In this document: positions 24,054 through 37,005 of the stretch, in pieces
Position numbering within the stretch: the first letter of the stretch is position 1
Layout of the letters: each line of letters starts with the position of its first letter
The notes under the pieces: generated by a model
Told to the model about the DNA's origin: nothing
The model's database searches: none
Seen by the model: only the letters and a program-made list of their open reading frames with translations
Program-made: the position numbers and the translations under genes
NCBI RefSeq assembly: GCF_023343835.1
Contig: NC_064437.1
Location: forward strand, 49,178,972 to 49,242,971
From: Lagopus muta
Lineage: Eukaryota > Chordata > Aves > Galliformes > Phasianidae
Direction: 5' to 3'
Length of the DNA: 64,000 nt

Positions 24054-27000
24054 CCTGGTTTTTCTACCTGAATAGAAAACTGTGTGCCCTATGGAAATTT
24101 TTTTCACATTGTAAAGGAAATACCAACTTTTGAAGATGATATGGGAGAAAATCAAGACTTTTAAAATCTTATCCTGAATTTTCCAGGACCAGGCCATCAT
24201 ATTACTAGATTTGTTAATTTCTTATAAAGAATTGACTAACAATTTATCAAATTAATATGAAATGCCTACTGTGTATGTTTCTGAAGGAATTTGTGTCTCA
24301 CACCTGACGGGCTGGGTAAATTGCAGGCTTTTTGGTGGGGTTATTGCAACTACATCTCTTCAGAGAGAAGAGATGAGACTTTCAAGAAAACCGTGGGCAG
24401 GGCTGTCCATAATATGCTGCTGTAGGAAAGTTCACAATTTATAGCTGTTTGTGAAATTTTACTCATAAAAAGCAGGATTTGCATAACATCTTAAAAGATC
24501 TTTTATGACTGGGAAGTATTGATCTTGCTGAACTGGAAGAGGGCACATAGCCTAATCCACTGAGAAAGCTGCTGATTAAATGATTAAAAGAGATTTTGTC
24601 TCCTGGCTCTTATACTTGCTCTAAAATAAAAGCTGTTCTGCCATTTACAGATGGATCTTGGTCAGCTCCCAATTCCTAGAAATGCAGAAAATCAAGATTC
24701 TCTTCTCCCAAATATCAATTTTGCACAACAACTGGATTCCATTGATTTGAGAGGGATTTGGAGAAAGCCTTTAATGTCCCATATGGCTTTGGGATTCAAG
24801 GAATTTCCATGTAATGAAGTATTGTCTTCAGGACTTTTCCCTTTCTGCTTTATACTTAGCAGGCGGTATTATAACACTTGCAGCCTCAGGCAGTTTAAAT
24901 TTCATATTAGAACCATAGGATCTACACTGAAATCCCATGGGGGATTTTTATCCCTTTTCATTTCAGCATGTGTCAATGGAAACAATCCTCTGAAGGTCAA
25001 GAACAAGTGCTGTCCCTAAATATAGAATTCCTTTGGTTATCGCAAGAGCAGTGTTCAATTCACCACAGGAAGGGACTGGACTTCTGAGAAGGGTGTGAGT
25101 TTTGATTTCATGAAGTTTGTTTTGCAGAAAGGATCATGGACAGAGTCTTGGAGACTGGTAAGAATCGTTGAGATATTATCAGCCCACAGCAAGGTTTTAT
25201 ATTCCAGGACTCCTGGCATGTAACCTGGGTCCCTATTTTCCATGCTACTGATTCTGATACTATGTTACATAGAAACAAGGCTGAAAAAGACTTAATAATC
25301 ATGTTTTCCACAGTAAATGTAAAGCAGATCATGCAGTTTGGTGCAAAAGGGGTAGGCATAGCTCATAAAATTTGAGTAGGACCTGACTGAGAGCAAACTT
25401 ATCTCAGCACTCTCATCAGGAATATTATACTAGTGTAGTAGCATAGTAGCACCTCTTTTTTTTTATTGTAAGGAGCACAAAGAGCCAGTTGGCTTGACTG
25501 CATGTGGATTGGATTGGCCATCTCATAAATGTGCAGTAATCCTTGTCATGAGAAATCTTTAAAGGCTCTTGGTGTGGGCTGGGTATGGTTTTCTTTCTCA
25601 TTTTTTTCTTAACCCAACAGTTGCTGTAATGAAAAATTGGGATACTTGTGTTATTTTTTTTCAAGGTTTTATAGTTATTCATCTTTTAGAATTCTTCAGT
25701 TAATACTCTCTAGAAGTAAGGTAGCTTGAAATTTGTTTTCTTTGCTTGTTCTACTTTTCTTTCTCATTTCTTCTCTCTCCACCCTCTCCTGTTTTGTTTT
25801 TTTCTTTCTCTCTCTCTCTCTTTTTTCCCTTTTAAAAGTAGATGGTGGAAGAAAATGTTTCTAAGAGAAAAGCAAGATAAGAGAAAATAAAGACCACAGA
25901 GAGACAGAGACGCCTGGGTCCAGGTCCATGCTCTACTACATACCTTCCAAAAAAGCAGGTTCAGATGATTCTACAGCTTAGATTTTAGACATGAATTTGT
26001 GTACATATTTGAATCCAAATGCTTGGTTTAGGAGAATTCATGAATAAAACTGGGAAGAAGCTCCAGCTCAGTCTTTAGGGGAGGCCATGGTGTTCTGGAC
26101 AAGGTTCCTGCTATTTCTCATGTACCTTACAGCCTTCTGATGGACACGATATGGCAGATGCACTGATATGGATGGTGCTCCTTCCTAAAAAGTCCCAGTG
26201 TGGTGCTAGGTCAGGCAGACCCATGACAGGTGTTGTGTGGATGCACCACCCCTGGGGCTTCCAGCTTGCTCTGCATCAAACTTGGGCATTGCTTTTTCAT
26301 TCTGTAAGTGGTAACAGGACTTCCTTGCCTCAAAGCGGTATTTCTGAAGAAAAATCAATACAAAACTGGAGGCACTGAGATACTGCATTGAGAAGGGCCA
26401 TAAAGCAGCTCTGACTGCTTCCTGTTGTCAGGGGGAAAATACTGTACTGCCATTACCTAGAAGCCCATGGGGAGCTGAGATGGTTCGTGTCAGTTCTCCA
26501 GGAGGTCCTGCAGGCTGCCTCTATCAGATCCTCATGTTCCTTTATGAAACACAGATGCTGATACTTAGAACATCTGTCTCCACCACTTACTGTTATATAG
26601 GTGCCATATGCCTAGCCCTAAACTGAACAACTACATTGTAGCAAATGGAAGATGAGGTGAGGCTTTCCAAACAGGCTAAGCTAGACAGTAGCCAGGCAAC
26701 AACAGGAGGTAGCCCAGCAGCAGAGCCCCTCCTCCCTTGTGCGCCTGGGATGAAGTGTAAAAGTCTGTTCGGAATTTCTTTCTGAGTTAAGGTCTCCATA
26801 TTTGTCATCAGCTTCATTCTGTCAATGAGTGGAGCATTACTATCCCAAGGCAGCAGAAGTACAGGGGGAGAGCACTGCTCAGCACAGGCAGTGGGCTGCA
26901 GCCACCAGGGAAGTCCTGTGCTGGGGGTGAAGGTCCATTTTCCACAGCACGAAGTTCCACTGCTATCAATCTCTGTAAAGACTGCTTGCAGAACACTGTA

Positions 27001-27657
27001 GGGATGAACCTGCCCTTTGCTTTTTCTGTGATGGGGCCAAGCCCAGTGGTGCAGCAGCAGAGGAAGCCACTCTGTGCTGAGCACACTGACAAGCAGATTC
27101 CAGTTTGTATGCTTCTCAGTAGGCTTTCTTTTCACAACTGCTAAAATTCCCATTAAACCTTATTTTAAGGGTTGAAATCAGCTTCAGAAAGTTAATCCAG
27201 TGTTTGAAAAATCATTGAGTCTGCCAACTTGATGTTATATGTAGTTATTCAAGTTCTAAAGCCCTGAAAAATAGGGCTCATAAGATAATTGGCAGCTGAC
27301 CCTTAACTTCAAACATCATTGCATTTATATCATAATCAAAATTACTTTTTGCATTACAAACTTGTATCATTCACTAAAGACACTGCTGCAGGCTAGAGTT
27401 TTCAAATATCTTAGTGATGAACTGTACTTATTCTGCAGAGATCCAGTGCTCAGTGATGTCTAGATCTCAACAGCAGTCATCATTTTCCCAAGATACACTA
27501 GAAAATATTCTCTGGAGTTGCTGTGAATCACAGATGTTTGTTCTGAAGGGTAGAGCTGGTGGTCCAGGGCCATGTAGGAATGCCATGATGACATTCTACA
27601 TCGGGGTCAGTTTCAATGATCATCTTTGAAGAAAATCTTTTCCTTACAGTTGCCCAC

Positions 27658-27661
<4 letters not shown>
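24054..27661. other. Unique non-coding DNA
   Basis: No exon or transposon recognised. A CT-rich simple repeat lies at about 25801-25827. The longest open frame of the window (186 codons, minus, 27153-26593) is here, but it has no recognisable motif, and one frame of that length is about what chance predicts across six frames of 64 kb. Confidence 0.45.

Positions 27662-27690
<29 letters not shown>
27662..27690 (+). repeat. A29 homopolymer
   Basis: Twenty-nine consecutive A residues. CR1 elements do not end in poly(A), and I see no processed pseudogene upstream, so I treat it as a simple repeat. Its true length may be uncertain because long homopolymers are error-prone in sequencing. Confidence 0.9.
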
Positions 27691-27694
<4 letters not shown>

Positions 27695-30600
27695 ATTGAT
27701 TTTTGAAGCTTCAGTTCCTACTGTAGAGAAAGGCAACAGGAGGTGGAAAAAGGTTTTGTTGTCTTTACTGGTAGTTCATTTTGCAGTCTCCAATATCCGT
27801 CTTCTTACAGGGAGTGGGAGACATTCAGAAAGAACATCTGTGAATATCCCATGTCATTGCACTTCCAAAGCTGATGGCAAAGACCTTGGCAAGATCCAGG
27901 GTTTTCAAACATGAACCTTCTCTGTCAGTGTTTGGACAGATGGTTTGCTACTGTATGGAGCATCTTCAGGGAATTTGCTCCTATTCTCAACATTGCAATT
28001 ACTGTAGGCTCAGGACTGGCAGTCTCCTGCTGAGTTTCTGAACAGTGTTTGTTTTTTCTTGATGAAATTCTGCCTTAGATTTTTTAGTGATTATGCTATA
28101 TTTTGTTCTGTCAGGCTTTGAAACGTGATCAGATTGCTTTTCCCTTGGCGTTCACTTACAAAACATATGTTGGCCAAATCCTGAAGTTCCTACTTGCTTA
28201 CCAGTCACCCACCAAAGTCAATGAGACCTTTGCCTGAATAAGCAATGAGTGAAAGTCAAGTAAGAGGAGGGGTACTTTTGGCTGCAGAATAGAAGCTTTC
28301 AGTAGCAAATGTTTTATTTTCTCTGAAGGAAGTAAACAGGTACACTGACATTTCCTTTTATGATATGCTTTTAAGACGGATTGGCCATTTCCAGTTTATG
28401 GAAGTGTTTGTATTACTAAGTTGATTTCAGCCTGGTTCAAAACAAAACATAAATTCAGGAAAATTGACAATACTCACTAAAATTAACAGCTTCTGTCATT
28501 TTTGCTGACAGCACAGCTGTGGAACTGGTAAGAGAATCAATTTCACTGAACAATTGTAGAAAACTCTGGCTCCAGATGAGTCAGGGTTGGGAAAAAGTCC
28601 TCAAAATCAAGGTATTTCAGACTGAAAGTTTTGTCCTCATTAAATTAGTTTTATTAAATTAAACTCTTGTTACAGAAACTTCCACTTATCAAATTGCAAC
28701 ATTTTGCCACATATTGCAAACATGAATATGAACACTGAAATTCTGGTCCTTTGTGAGAGTGTTTCTGGAATGGACTATTGGATTTCTCAAAGAACATTTC
28801 TGAAAGATTTATGTTTCAAAAGTTGATATAGAACCATGTTTCTGACACAACTCCTTCTCCTTTTTCTAACTCCATACCAGGCAGACATGACTGCACACTA
28901 AGGAGGAAACTCATTGCTGAGAAAATAAATAGCACAATACTACTTAGATCCTTGAAAAACAAACCTGGTGGTCTTTGCCCTGGTCTGTAGAGTAGGAATA
29001 ATACTACATTTTCCTTTCTATTCCAAATATTTAGAAGATGTCTACACTCTGCAGTCACTGACCTACTGTCTACATTAATTAATACAAATTTTATTTTAAC
29101 TTAGCATATCTAATTGCCATGGTATCAATGAAGCTCATGTCAATGTTAAAGAAGCATGTTAATGGACCCAAATCTAGATGTTAGTACATTCGTGGAGTTT
29201 TTTAAATTGAAATACCAAGCAGACTAATTCACAATTAATTATTGCAATGAGTTAATAATTGTAGAAGGTGAGTTTATTTATGTATAATTTTTTAAATTTT
29301 TTCAGCTGAGTCTAGGGAAATGAGCCCTGATATCTTACAGAAAAGAAGACTGTATGTGTGTATGTATGCGTGCCTGTGTGTGTATGTGTCCCTGACACCT
29401 TTTGAATTCATTGGCAGACTTCCAATAGATTTGTCAGAAGAGTAAAGATGCCTAAGATAAGCTCATAAAAGCAGATGGCCAGGTGGAAGAAAACCACATT
29501 GGGAGTACCTGACAGCGAGGAAAAGAGCAGAACATGAGTGCACATTGTAGAGATGAGAAAATCCATATGGGGGAAAAATCCTTACAGATGTCTCAGTTGC
29601 AATAAAATTTCAGATATCAAAGTCATTTGTTCATGAGACACAAATCTGAAAGAAATTGGTTTCATGCATGTGGGTGCCCTTGTTCTCACAGCATACCTAG
29701 TTTTATCGGCATTCAAGTGTTTGGGTAAGATTAAGCAAACATCCTTCTCTGGAAAAAAAAACAACAACAACAACCTTAAGCATATGGGTGATTATGCATT
29801 ATTGGAAAGAGTGCATTATTCTGTGAGACAGAGCTGAAGCAGATGCTGAAAAATAAGGATTCAATAACCAGTTATGCTGGGTGATTATTGGCCACGTATC
29901 TTCCATTTTGCAGGTCTATTAACTGCTTCAAAAGTGGGTTGAATGCATCTTAACTGTTTTGGAAAGTGTTTTGATTGCAGCAAAGAAATGGTCCCTGAGA
30001 AGGGTGATTAAAAATGTTTCTTTCTGCTGAAACATTAGACTTCAAGGCTCTTTCTTTTTCAAAATGTCTACGTAAGTTTCCACTTCAGCTGATACCAAAA
30101 CACAGACAGTCACAGAGACTGGGCTTCTGTTAATGCTCTTCTTCATGCTACTTTATAAGCAATAAAGTCAAGGATACCATGCAAGGCAGGAGAAAACGTT
30201 TTGGTTTAGCTCTTGTGCAAGTGAAGTCTAAATACATTAATGATAAATATGATCATGTACTGTGGATGAATATGGCTTTATTGTCTTGTAGACAGCAGTT
30301 TTTTGAGCATCGCTACACTTCTGTTAACTGGATCCACATTGGTGTGAGGCACATGAGATGTTTCTGTCAGATACAAAAAGAATAGAGAGGCCTGGGACTC
30401 TGTTTTACGTCTCTCCAAATCAGTCTAATATTTTTACTCTTTTGTTTGAATAAAACATTTGAGGAAAATTCTTTCCAGAACTATCATTTCTGAAAGCTTT
30501 TAGGAACTGTGCAAACCCTTGATGATGTCACTACAGGCAGTGAAGACGGGCTTGACTGAGGGTTTCTGGAAAGGCTTAAATCGCTGCTCCAATTAGCAAC

Positions 30601-30846
30601 AGAGAAAGAGCTGATAGATGGATCGGTTGATTCTTCATGCCACTTTAGTGTGTCAGGGTTTTATACCATGGCCAGAACCAAAACCTAATTTGTACTGAAC
30701 CTAAACGGAAACATTAGATGGTAAAGCAGACTTAGGGCTGAATGCAATCTGTCAGACGTACCAAGAGTTTGTTCCGACTCTGCTGAGGAAGCCATGAGAG
30801 CTGGGAGGTAAATTTCATAAATGAATAGGACACTCTAATTTTGTAC

Positions 30847-30848
<2 letters not shown>
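27691..30848. other. Unique AT-rich non-coding DNA
   Basis: No gene recognised. An imperfect TG/TATG simple repeat is at about 29351-29389, and a short A-run with four CAA units is at about 29752-29775. Confidence 0.45.
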
Positions 30849-30877
<29 letters not shown>

Positions 30878-30883
30878 TAAAAA
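30849..30883 (+). repeat. (AAAT)n microsatellite
   Basis: A run of about eight AAAT units, slightly imperfect at its start. A second run of the same motif occurs at 56599-56632. Confidence 0.9.
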
Positions 30884-31440
30884 TCTAACAATGTTCTGTA
30901 AACAAGCTAATCAAATGCTGGCCAGATTTCTCCAAAATTCATGTGGTTATGTGGGGGTCAGCTGGGGCCTAATTAAGTTGCATTAGCTTCCCAGGGTCAT
31001 CAAATCTTGGCAATATTAATCATTCCAATAAAAATTGGGTTTGAGTTCTGGTGCAGAGAACAGCTGCGATTCCGGATTTTTAGCTATTTCTAATTCCAAG
31101 AAACGGTGTGCAAACAAACTAATCATCTGACATCTCAGCAATGAGCATGGGGAAGTGCAAGTTATGTGCATCAGTAACTTGTGCAGGGGATCTAATTAGG
31201 AACAGATGCTTAAACTTTCCTAATGTTTATATGAGGAGAACAAATTGCCCGTTGGCAGAAAAAGCTATCTGTAATAATGGCCTTCCAGCCTTGTAATTGG
31301 GAATGTTTCCATTATATCTCTAATTTGCATGTACAAAATAAATTGCTACTCTATATATTCAACCAGCAATGCAGCCCGAGTTATGCAAGGTTTCAGGTCT
31401 GGACCATGTCAGCCAGCAATTCTGTAAGATCGTTATATAT
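30884..31440. promoter_or_regulatory. Candidate conserved non-coding element (possible enhancer)
   Basis: This stretch is free of simple repeats and transposons. It is dense in homeodomain-type cores: cctaattaag at 30968-30977, ctaatcat at about 31119, ctaattagg at 31192-31200, and ttgtaattgg near 31291-31300. It also holds one perfect POU octamer, atttgcat, at 31323-31330. Its texture is like that of deeply conserved vertebrate enhancers near developmental genes. This is inference: conservation cannot be seen in one sequence, and TAAT cores are common in AT-rich DNA. Confidence 0.3.
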
Positions 31441-32411
31441 ATATACATATATTCAGCTGAGGATTAGATGTCCATGAACCATTGTTTAGAAATATATATA
31501 TATTTCTTCAAAAAACAGCATTCACAGAGATTCTTACAAAATCCACATGAATAAGAAGACTTGTTTATCTCTGATTCTCCATGAAAGTAATAAGAATTTT
31601 GAGGTAAATAAATTTACCTCAATTTTTTAATTATTTTTTTAGTGATTTGTCCTGTTACACTAGACAGGAGAAAATACATATGAGTCAATGAGTTTTTAAA
31701 GCGTTGGTGTCAAGTAAAGGAGTAATGTTTGGACGGCATAAAAACATATTACCTCCCCCATACAAAATCCAGCCTCTTTGTAAAATAATGAATGCTAGCA
31801 CACATAGATCTCCTTTCGTATAAATCGTGTGTGTCCCACACAGTGCAAGACCTGTCCATTCCCACAGATGTCAGCTGGCACATAAAAGCTTATTTTGGCT
31901 GTGCTTGCTGTCCTCCTGCCGTGAGCTAGAATGCTTCCCTCCACCACCTGTGTGCTACACCAATTGATTCAAAACCAGACCACTGACCGTAGACTAGAGA
32001 AGCAATTACTTGTTTCTCAAAGTCAATTTATTGTAGCAGAAGGATTAGGAGAAGGACATTGTGATTATTTTGGTGTGGTCATCCAGGGGAATCCTGACCT
32101 CAACTGCTGGGCAGCATGATGGTGCCCAATGGCCCACATTTACATGTCAAACACTGACAAAGGCAGTTTCCTTTGAGCTTACTGCTGTTACTGCAACACT
32201 GCTGAACCTACAAGGGAGTCACTGAATCTGATTTCTTGCTCATCACAGGCCACTTCATTTTGTAAAATTACTTCTGGATAGAGTTCAGTAATGTGTGTTA
32301 GCAAAAAGTGTCTCTTCCAGGGTGGGCTTCAGCTGTGATCCGAGTACTTCAAGAAATAGAGTCTTGCTCCATTTTAAGTCATTTTCTTCAATATCCTATG
32401 ACTGACATAGG
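31441..32411. other. Unique non-coding DNA with short TA-rich patches
   Basis: Two short TA-repeat patches lie at about 31434-31452 and 31489-31502. No gene or transposon recognised. Confidence 0.45.
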
Positions 32412-32433
32412 AAAAAAAAAAAAAAAAAAAAAA
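32412..32433 (+). repeat. A22 homopolymer
   Basis: Twenty-two consecutive A residues, with no transposon recognised beside it. Confidence 0.9.
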
Positions 32434-35084
32434 TCATGCCTTCATTTCTAAATGGAATTTTTATGGCTTCAATTTGCCAACAACTGTTCATATTACTGTT
32501 TTCCATTCTAGATTAAAATAATTTGTTAGTGGCTGATGCATCCTACATGTGAAGATACATAGACACTGCAATCAAGTCACTGCTGAACACTCTTTTTGCA
32601 AAAATAAATTGGTGCAGCTCTTCAGATCCCCTGCTCTGGAAGATTTGCCATTGCAATAGCGGGAGCAGCATTCTGATGATATCTCTTGAGACCCATGCTG
32701 GACAATGTTTCCTTTAACCTTTACAATATTTCAGTGGGTTCTTTGCGTTTTTTTTGCAAAGCATCATTTTCTGAAAGGCACCTACTGACAGCAGTGATAT
32801 GATTGCTATTATTTCAGACATGGGGAAGACTGTCTCTCCTTCATAGCTCTTCAAGTTGTACACTGTGCAATGCCATTTTGTAGTTTTTTGTTTTTTTCTT
32901 GTGCTAGAAAAGTATTCTTGGAGATTGGGCTAGGCTCGTCTGCCCAGGCTTTATTGTCCTTCGATGAAGTCTCTGTTTTCCTATTAGCTATTCTATTGCT
33001 CTGCTTCCCTCCTTTCCATCTATGGAAAGAGCCTAAAGTCTAAGAAAATACATGGCACTAATTTCTCAAGTAATTACATTTTCCTGAAGTTTTTTTTTTT
33101 TGTTGTTGTTGTTTTTTTTTTTTTTTATTATTATTTCTTTTGTAAATCTCTAGTCAACTTTGTTTTAAATTTCCACTTTAACAACTGATCCAGCTTTTCA
33201 TCTCTATTTCCAGGTCGTTAAGGAAAGTACTTACTAAAATCCAGTCCAATAGCCCTGACCCATGGTCTCATTACACAGAACACCTCAAATAAATGCTGCC
33301 AGATGCAGGTGTGCATCACAATGGTCTGAGAGGCAGCATCCTGGAAGGTGCCAGCTTGGTACTCACAGGTACTTAAGCAAAAAGCTGCTCTCCTGTGCCT
33401 TTGGGGCTGGTTATTTTGAGGGGTAGTTCAGTGATTTTCCATAGATGTTTGCTGAGGAATACCTCAATGCACACCATTTAACTAGTGCATAGAACTAGTA
33501 TCTTAGTCAACTTTTCCCTTATAGTTTTATTTTTCTCCATTTCCAAATGCAATGTTGAGTTCCTCAGGCTATAATGCCAGTGGGCTTTCAGGGGTGCAGA
33601 TCAGGCCCTTAATACTTTCATTCTTCACTCTTCAGAAACTCCTGAAAAACCTGAAGTGAAGGTTTCCAATCCTCTAGAGAATTGTTTCTCATTTCTTAAC
33701 CAATTACATTTTTCTTAGTCAAATTTAAAATTTCATCCTGTAACCCCTTTTATTTTTATTCAAGTATTATTTGCATTAAGAAGGTAAATCCTCAGGAGAT
33801 AAGAAGTGGCAGATACATCAAGTTCAAAAGAGAGGGCCTTAACCCGGGTACAAAATTTAAGCAATCTTTCTACTCTCCCATTCTTCAAAATTTCCTGTTG
33901 GCCTATTTCTCTCCTTTCTTATCCTCTTATCCAGGAGGAATTTTGCTGAAATCAATGAGAATTGCACTGGGATATTTAAAATACAGTGGATTTTTAAAAG
34001 ACTGGATTGTCATCTCTTGGAAGAGTGCAGTAACTTGTAAAATGCATCCTTTTTAGCATTAGAATCAAAACCAGATACCTTATATTAGATATGGTCTATA
34101 TCAGCTACATTTTTGTGGGTTTAATCTGGAAATCTGTGGGGGAAAACCCATGGCCTGCTTTGAGAAGTTCGTAGTAGACTATTATAAAATCTCACTTGGC
34201 CTAAAGTCCCTAGATAACTGTTGCTAGCACGGGTAGAAGCATTCACAAGTAGAATTTGACGTGAAAGACATCTAAGACAGAAAATATAATTTTTCCACTA
34301 TATTAACAGAAATTCTGTGGAAAGAAAAGGTGTATACTAGAAACTCTAAGTAGCTTCCAGTGCTACCTTATGCCATATACCAATCAAGGCTGTCCACTTT
34401 GCAGGCATTAAGTTGGATTCTCTTAACTGTCCAGACTAATTTTCTGTGCTTTCCCATTTCATTAGATTGCAGTTTTGTTTTTCCATATGTTCCTAGTATT
34501 GTTTTAGGCAAAGAAAAGAGTTGACTATCTAAGCATTGTCAGCCCTCTGTAAATACACACGTGGCTGAAGAATGCTAAAAAGGCCAAGAAGACGAAGACA
34601 AGTCAGGTTTAAGTTCATAAGATGGTCGAATTTAAAGATCCCATATGTGGGTTTATGGAACTATGTTTTTCAGTTTTAAAAGATTTTTATTAAGTTTCCA
34701 CAAAATACAAATGAAAAGTCATAAACAAAACCCAGGATCCTGCTCAAAGTTACTCTGAAATAAATCTGGAGTAATGGCCTTGGAGTCAGCAATGACTCCA
34801 ACTTTATGTTGTTGGGGCTAGAAGGAGAGTCTGGTCCCATGAGTATATTCAAACACACAGTTATAAAATATGCAATGTTCTCTTAATAATTTAGGCTAAG
34901 AAATTTACAGGCTGCCATTCACTAAGGATTGAGTTTAACCAGTGATGTTTTGATTTAAGTGCTCTTTTGGATTCAAGTGTCATAAGAATGGAATGTGTCC
35001 AATGACCCACACAGTCTTTCCTGTGTCTGTTATCAGCATCACAACTAGAGGTCCCCAGGCACCAGGAATTTGTTCTCATGACAC
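32434..35084. other. Unique non-coding DNA with a T-rich/GTT simple repeat
   Basis: No gene recognised. A T-run with GTT units spans about 33090-33140. Confidence 0.45.
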
Positions 35085-35200
35085 CTCTTTCAAATAGGAA
35101 AGCATTGTGTTCTCTGGGGAAACTGAGGTACACAGTGGTGAGACACTTCCTCTAGGTTACCAGTGAAAGCCTTATAGGGCAGTTGTGAGACTCTTACTGA
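35085..35200 (+). repeat. MIR-type SINE relic
   Basis: The sequence ctggggaaactgaggtacac, followed by gacacttcctctaggttacc, fits the MIR order gaggaaactgaggcacag and gacttgcccaaggtcac. It is strongly diverged and its edges are uncertain. Confidence 0.45.
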
Positions 35201-36840
35201 CTTTATCACAGCCAGAATTCCACTTGGAGTTCCCCCAGTCCCACTGGGGACTCAGTGTGGTATCGAACTGGAATAGAGTTATCAGGACAGCTATGTTCAA
35301 GATATAAGGTCAAAGTCTTTTGTCAGTTGAATTTATTCAAGGACTAAAAACAATAAATACATTAAAAAAAAAAAAGATAATCAATATTCTTACCTTTGTA
35401 TCTCTGAGCTGTGTCTGTTCCATTTCAGAAGGCATTCTCACAGGCCTTGGCATCAAAAGCAGCATGGGATACCTTGGCTGTAAACATCCCCACTGCCTTT
35501 ACAGGCCATAAAATCCTGGTACTGACCTTTTTTGTCCTTACTACTCTGGATTTGGTTAGCATTATTACGTTAGCATTTGTTTCCCTTATTTCAAAATTAC
35601 ATAAAGACTATCTTTCCTTGAATCCTTGCAGTCTTTCCCTTGACACCAGGGGGATCTACAGTATATTGCAGAGGGCACGTCTCCCCACGGATTTAAATTA
35701 CACATAGCAAATGAACTCCTGGCCCTTCTGCAATAAAGGGAAAACTCAGCAGCCAAGCAGGGATTTCACCCAGACGCCAGCCCTTTCTTCTGAGTGCTCT
35801 GCTCTGCAGGGTGTACTCTTTCTATTACAGTCTCACTCCAGGACTCCACAAGGACACTGTGAGAAAACCACTGTTTTCTCTTGTATCACATTCAGGGTAA
35901 GCAGTGCTCAAGCAATGAGAGCTCCACAGAGGCTGGACAGTCAAATCCACAGAAATCAAATGAGAATTTGAGTAAAGCCTCTGGTTAATAAGTTATTCAG
36001 ATAACTGGAAATAAATTGCATCCATACATTTCACTGTTTGATTTACCTTAAAATGAAAACATGAGAAAGACCTACCATTGACAAGTTCAAACAATGCAAA
36101 TTCTGCACAGTATGTGTTTATTCAATCGTAATTTATAGCTCTAATATTCCACTGAGATACAAATAAATCAGTACTAGTATACTACTTGTGATTTATCTCA
36201 GAACATTAAAAAAAAAAAAGATGATTGTTTTTCTATGCTGATAGCATGGGTCTGCCATAAAAATCATCACACGTGTTTTGCTGCTTAAGGCCCAACCAGA
36301 ATGCTTTCTGACAAATGGCCTCTTTTTACAGTTCAGACAGCTTCGCTTCTGTTCAGACCTCCATCTAGCCAAGACTTGTATCTGAAATGAAACTATCACT
36401 CATTTCTAGATTTAATTTCTGGATGCACTTTTGACAAACTGTTAAATCCTTGAACCCTTTAATAGCAGACTTGTGCCAAAGAGATCAGCGTGGAGCAGTG
36501 GAGGAGCATGGCCACACACCACCTCACCACTGACAGGAGCAGTGATTCAGAGGTGGTAGCACTGTTATTTAATAAATGTTATTGGATGCAGAAGAGAGAG
36601 GAATTCTCCTCAGTTCCTATGGTTCTTGGCCGCATTTCTGAGGTGAGTCATTAGCAGCTGCTCAGGAGAAGAGGGAGGGCAGAGCAGCAAAATGCCATTG
36701 CTCCTAGTCAGGTTCCTCTACACTTCCAGAAACTCAAGGCTTTTTTCCTCAAGAATCTGAGATCAAAGAACTCTGGTGCTCCGGACAGAGCACTGGCTTT
36801 GGTCATGGCTTAGGCAGGAAGGCTTATTTGCTATTTGCCA
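35201..36840. other. Unique non-coding DNA
   Basis: No supported feature. Short open frames at 35.3-36.0 kb carry no motif. Confidence 0.45.
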
Positions 36841-37005
36841 AAATAGGAATTATTAGGCTGGAAGGAACTCCTGTAGACCATTTAGTCCAGCCTTTGAAGC
36901 AGGGCTAGCTCCAAAGTCAGACCAGGTTGCACAGGACCCAGGCCATGCAAGTCCTGAAGGTCTCCAGGGACGGAGGTTCCAGGGCCAATCTGGAACTTGT
37001 TGCCT
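36841..37005 (-). mobile_element. Old CR1 LINE 3' fragment
   Basis: Minus-strand CR1 homology is readable as aggctggaaggaactcc, catttagtccagcc, agtcagaccaggttgc and tctccagggacggagg. The terminal octamers are lost and the similarity is clearly lower than in the other CR1 copies, so it is probably from an older subfamily. No coding capacity remains. Confidence 0.8.

Noticed and set aside
26593..27153. 186-codon open frame on the minus strand, the longest in the window
   Set aside because: No recognisable domain, composition bias or conserved motif. One frame of this length is roughly what chance gives over six frames of 64 kb.
27662..27690. A29 run as the tail of a processed pseudogene
   Set aside because: No gene-like sequence upstream and no flanking direct repeats noticed. 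Bird CR1 machinery rarely makes poly(A)-tailed pseudogenes.
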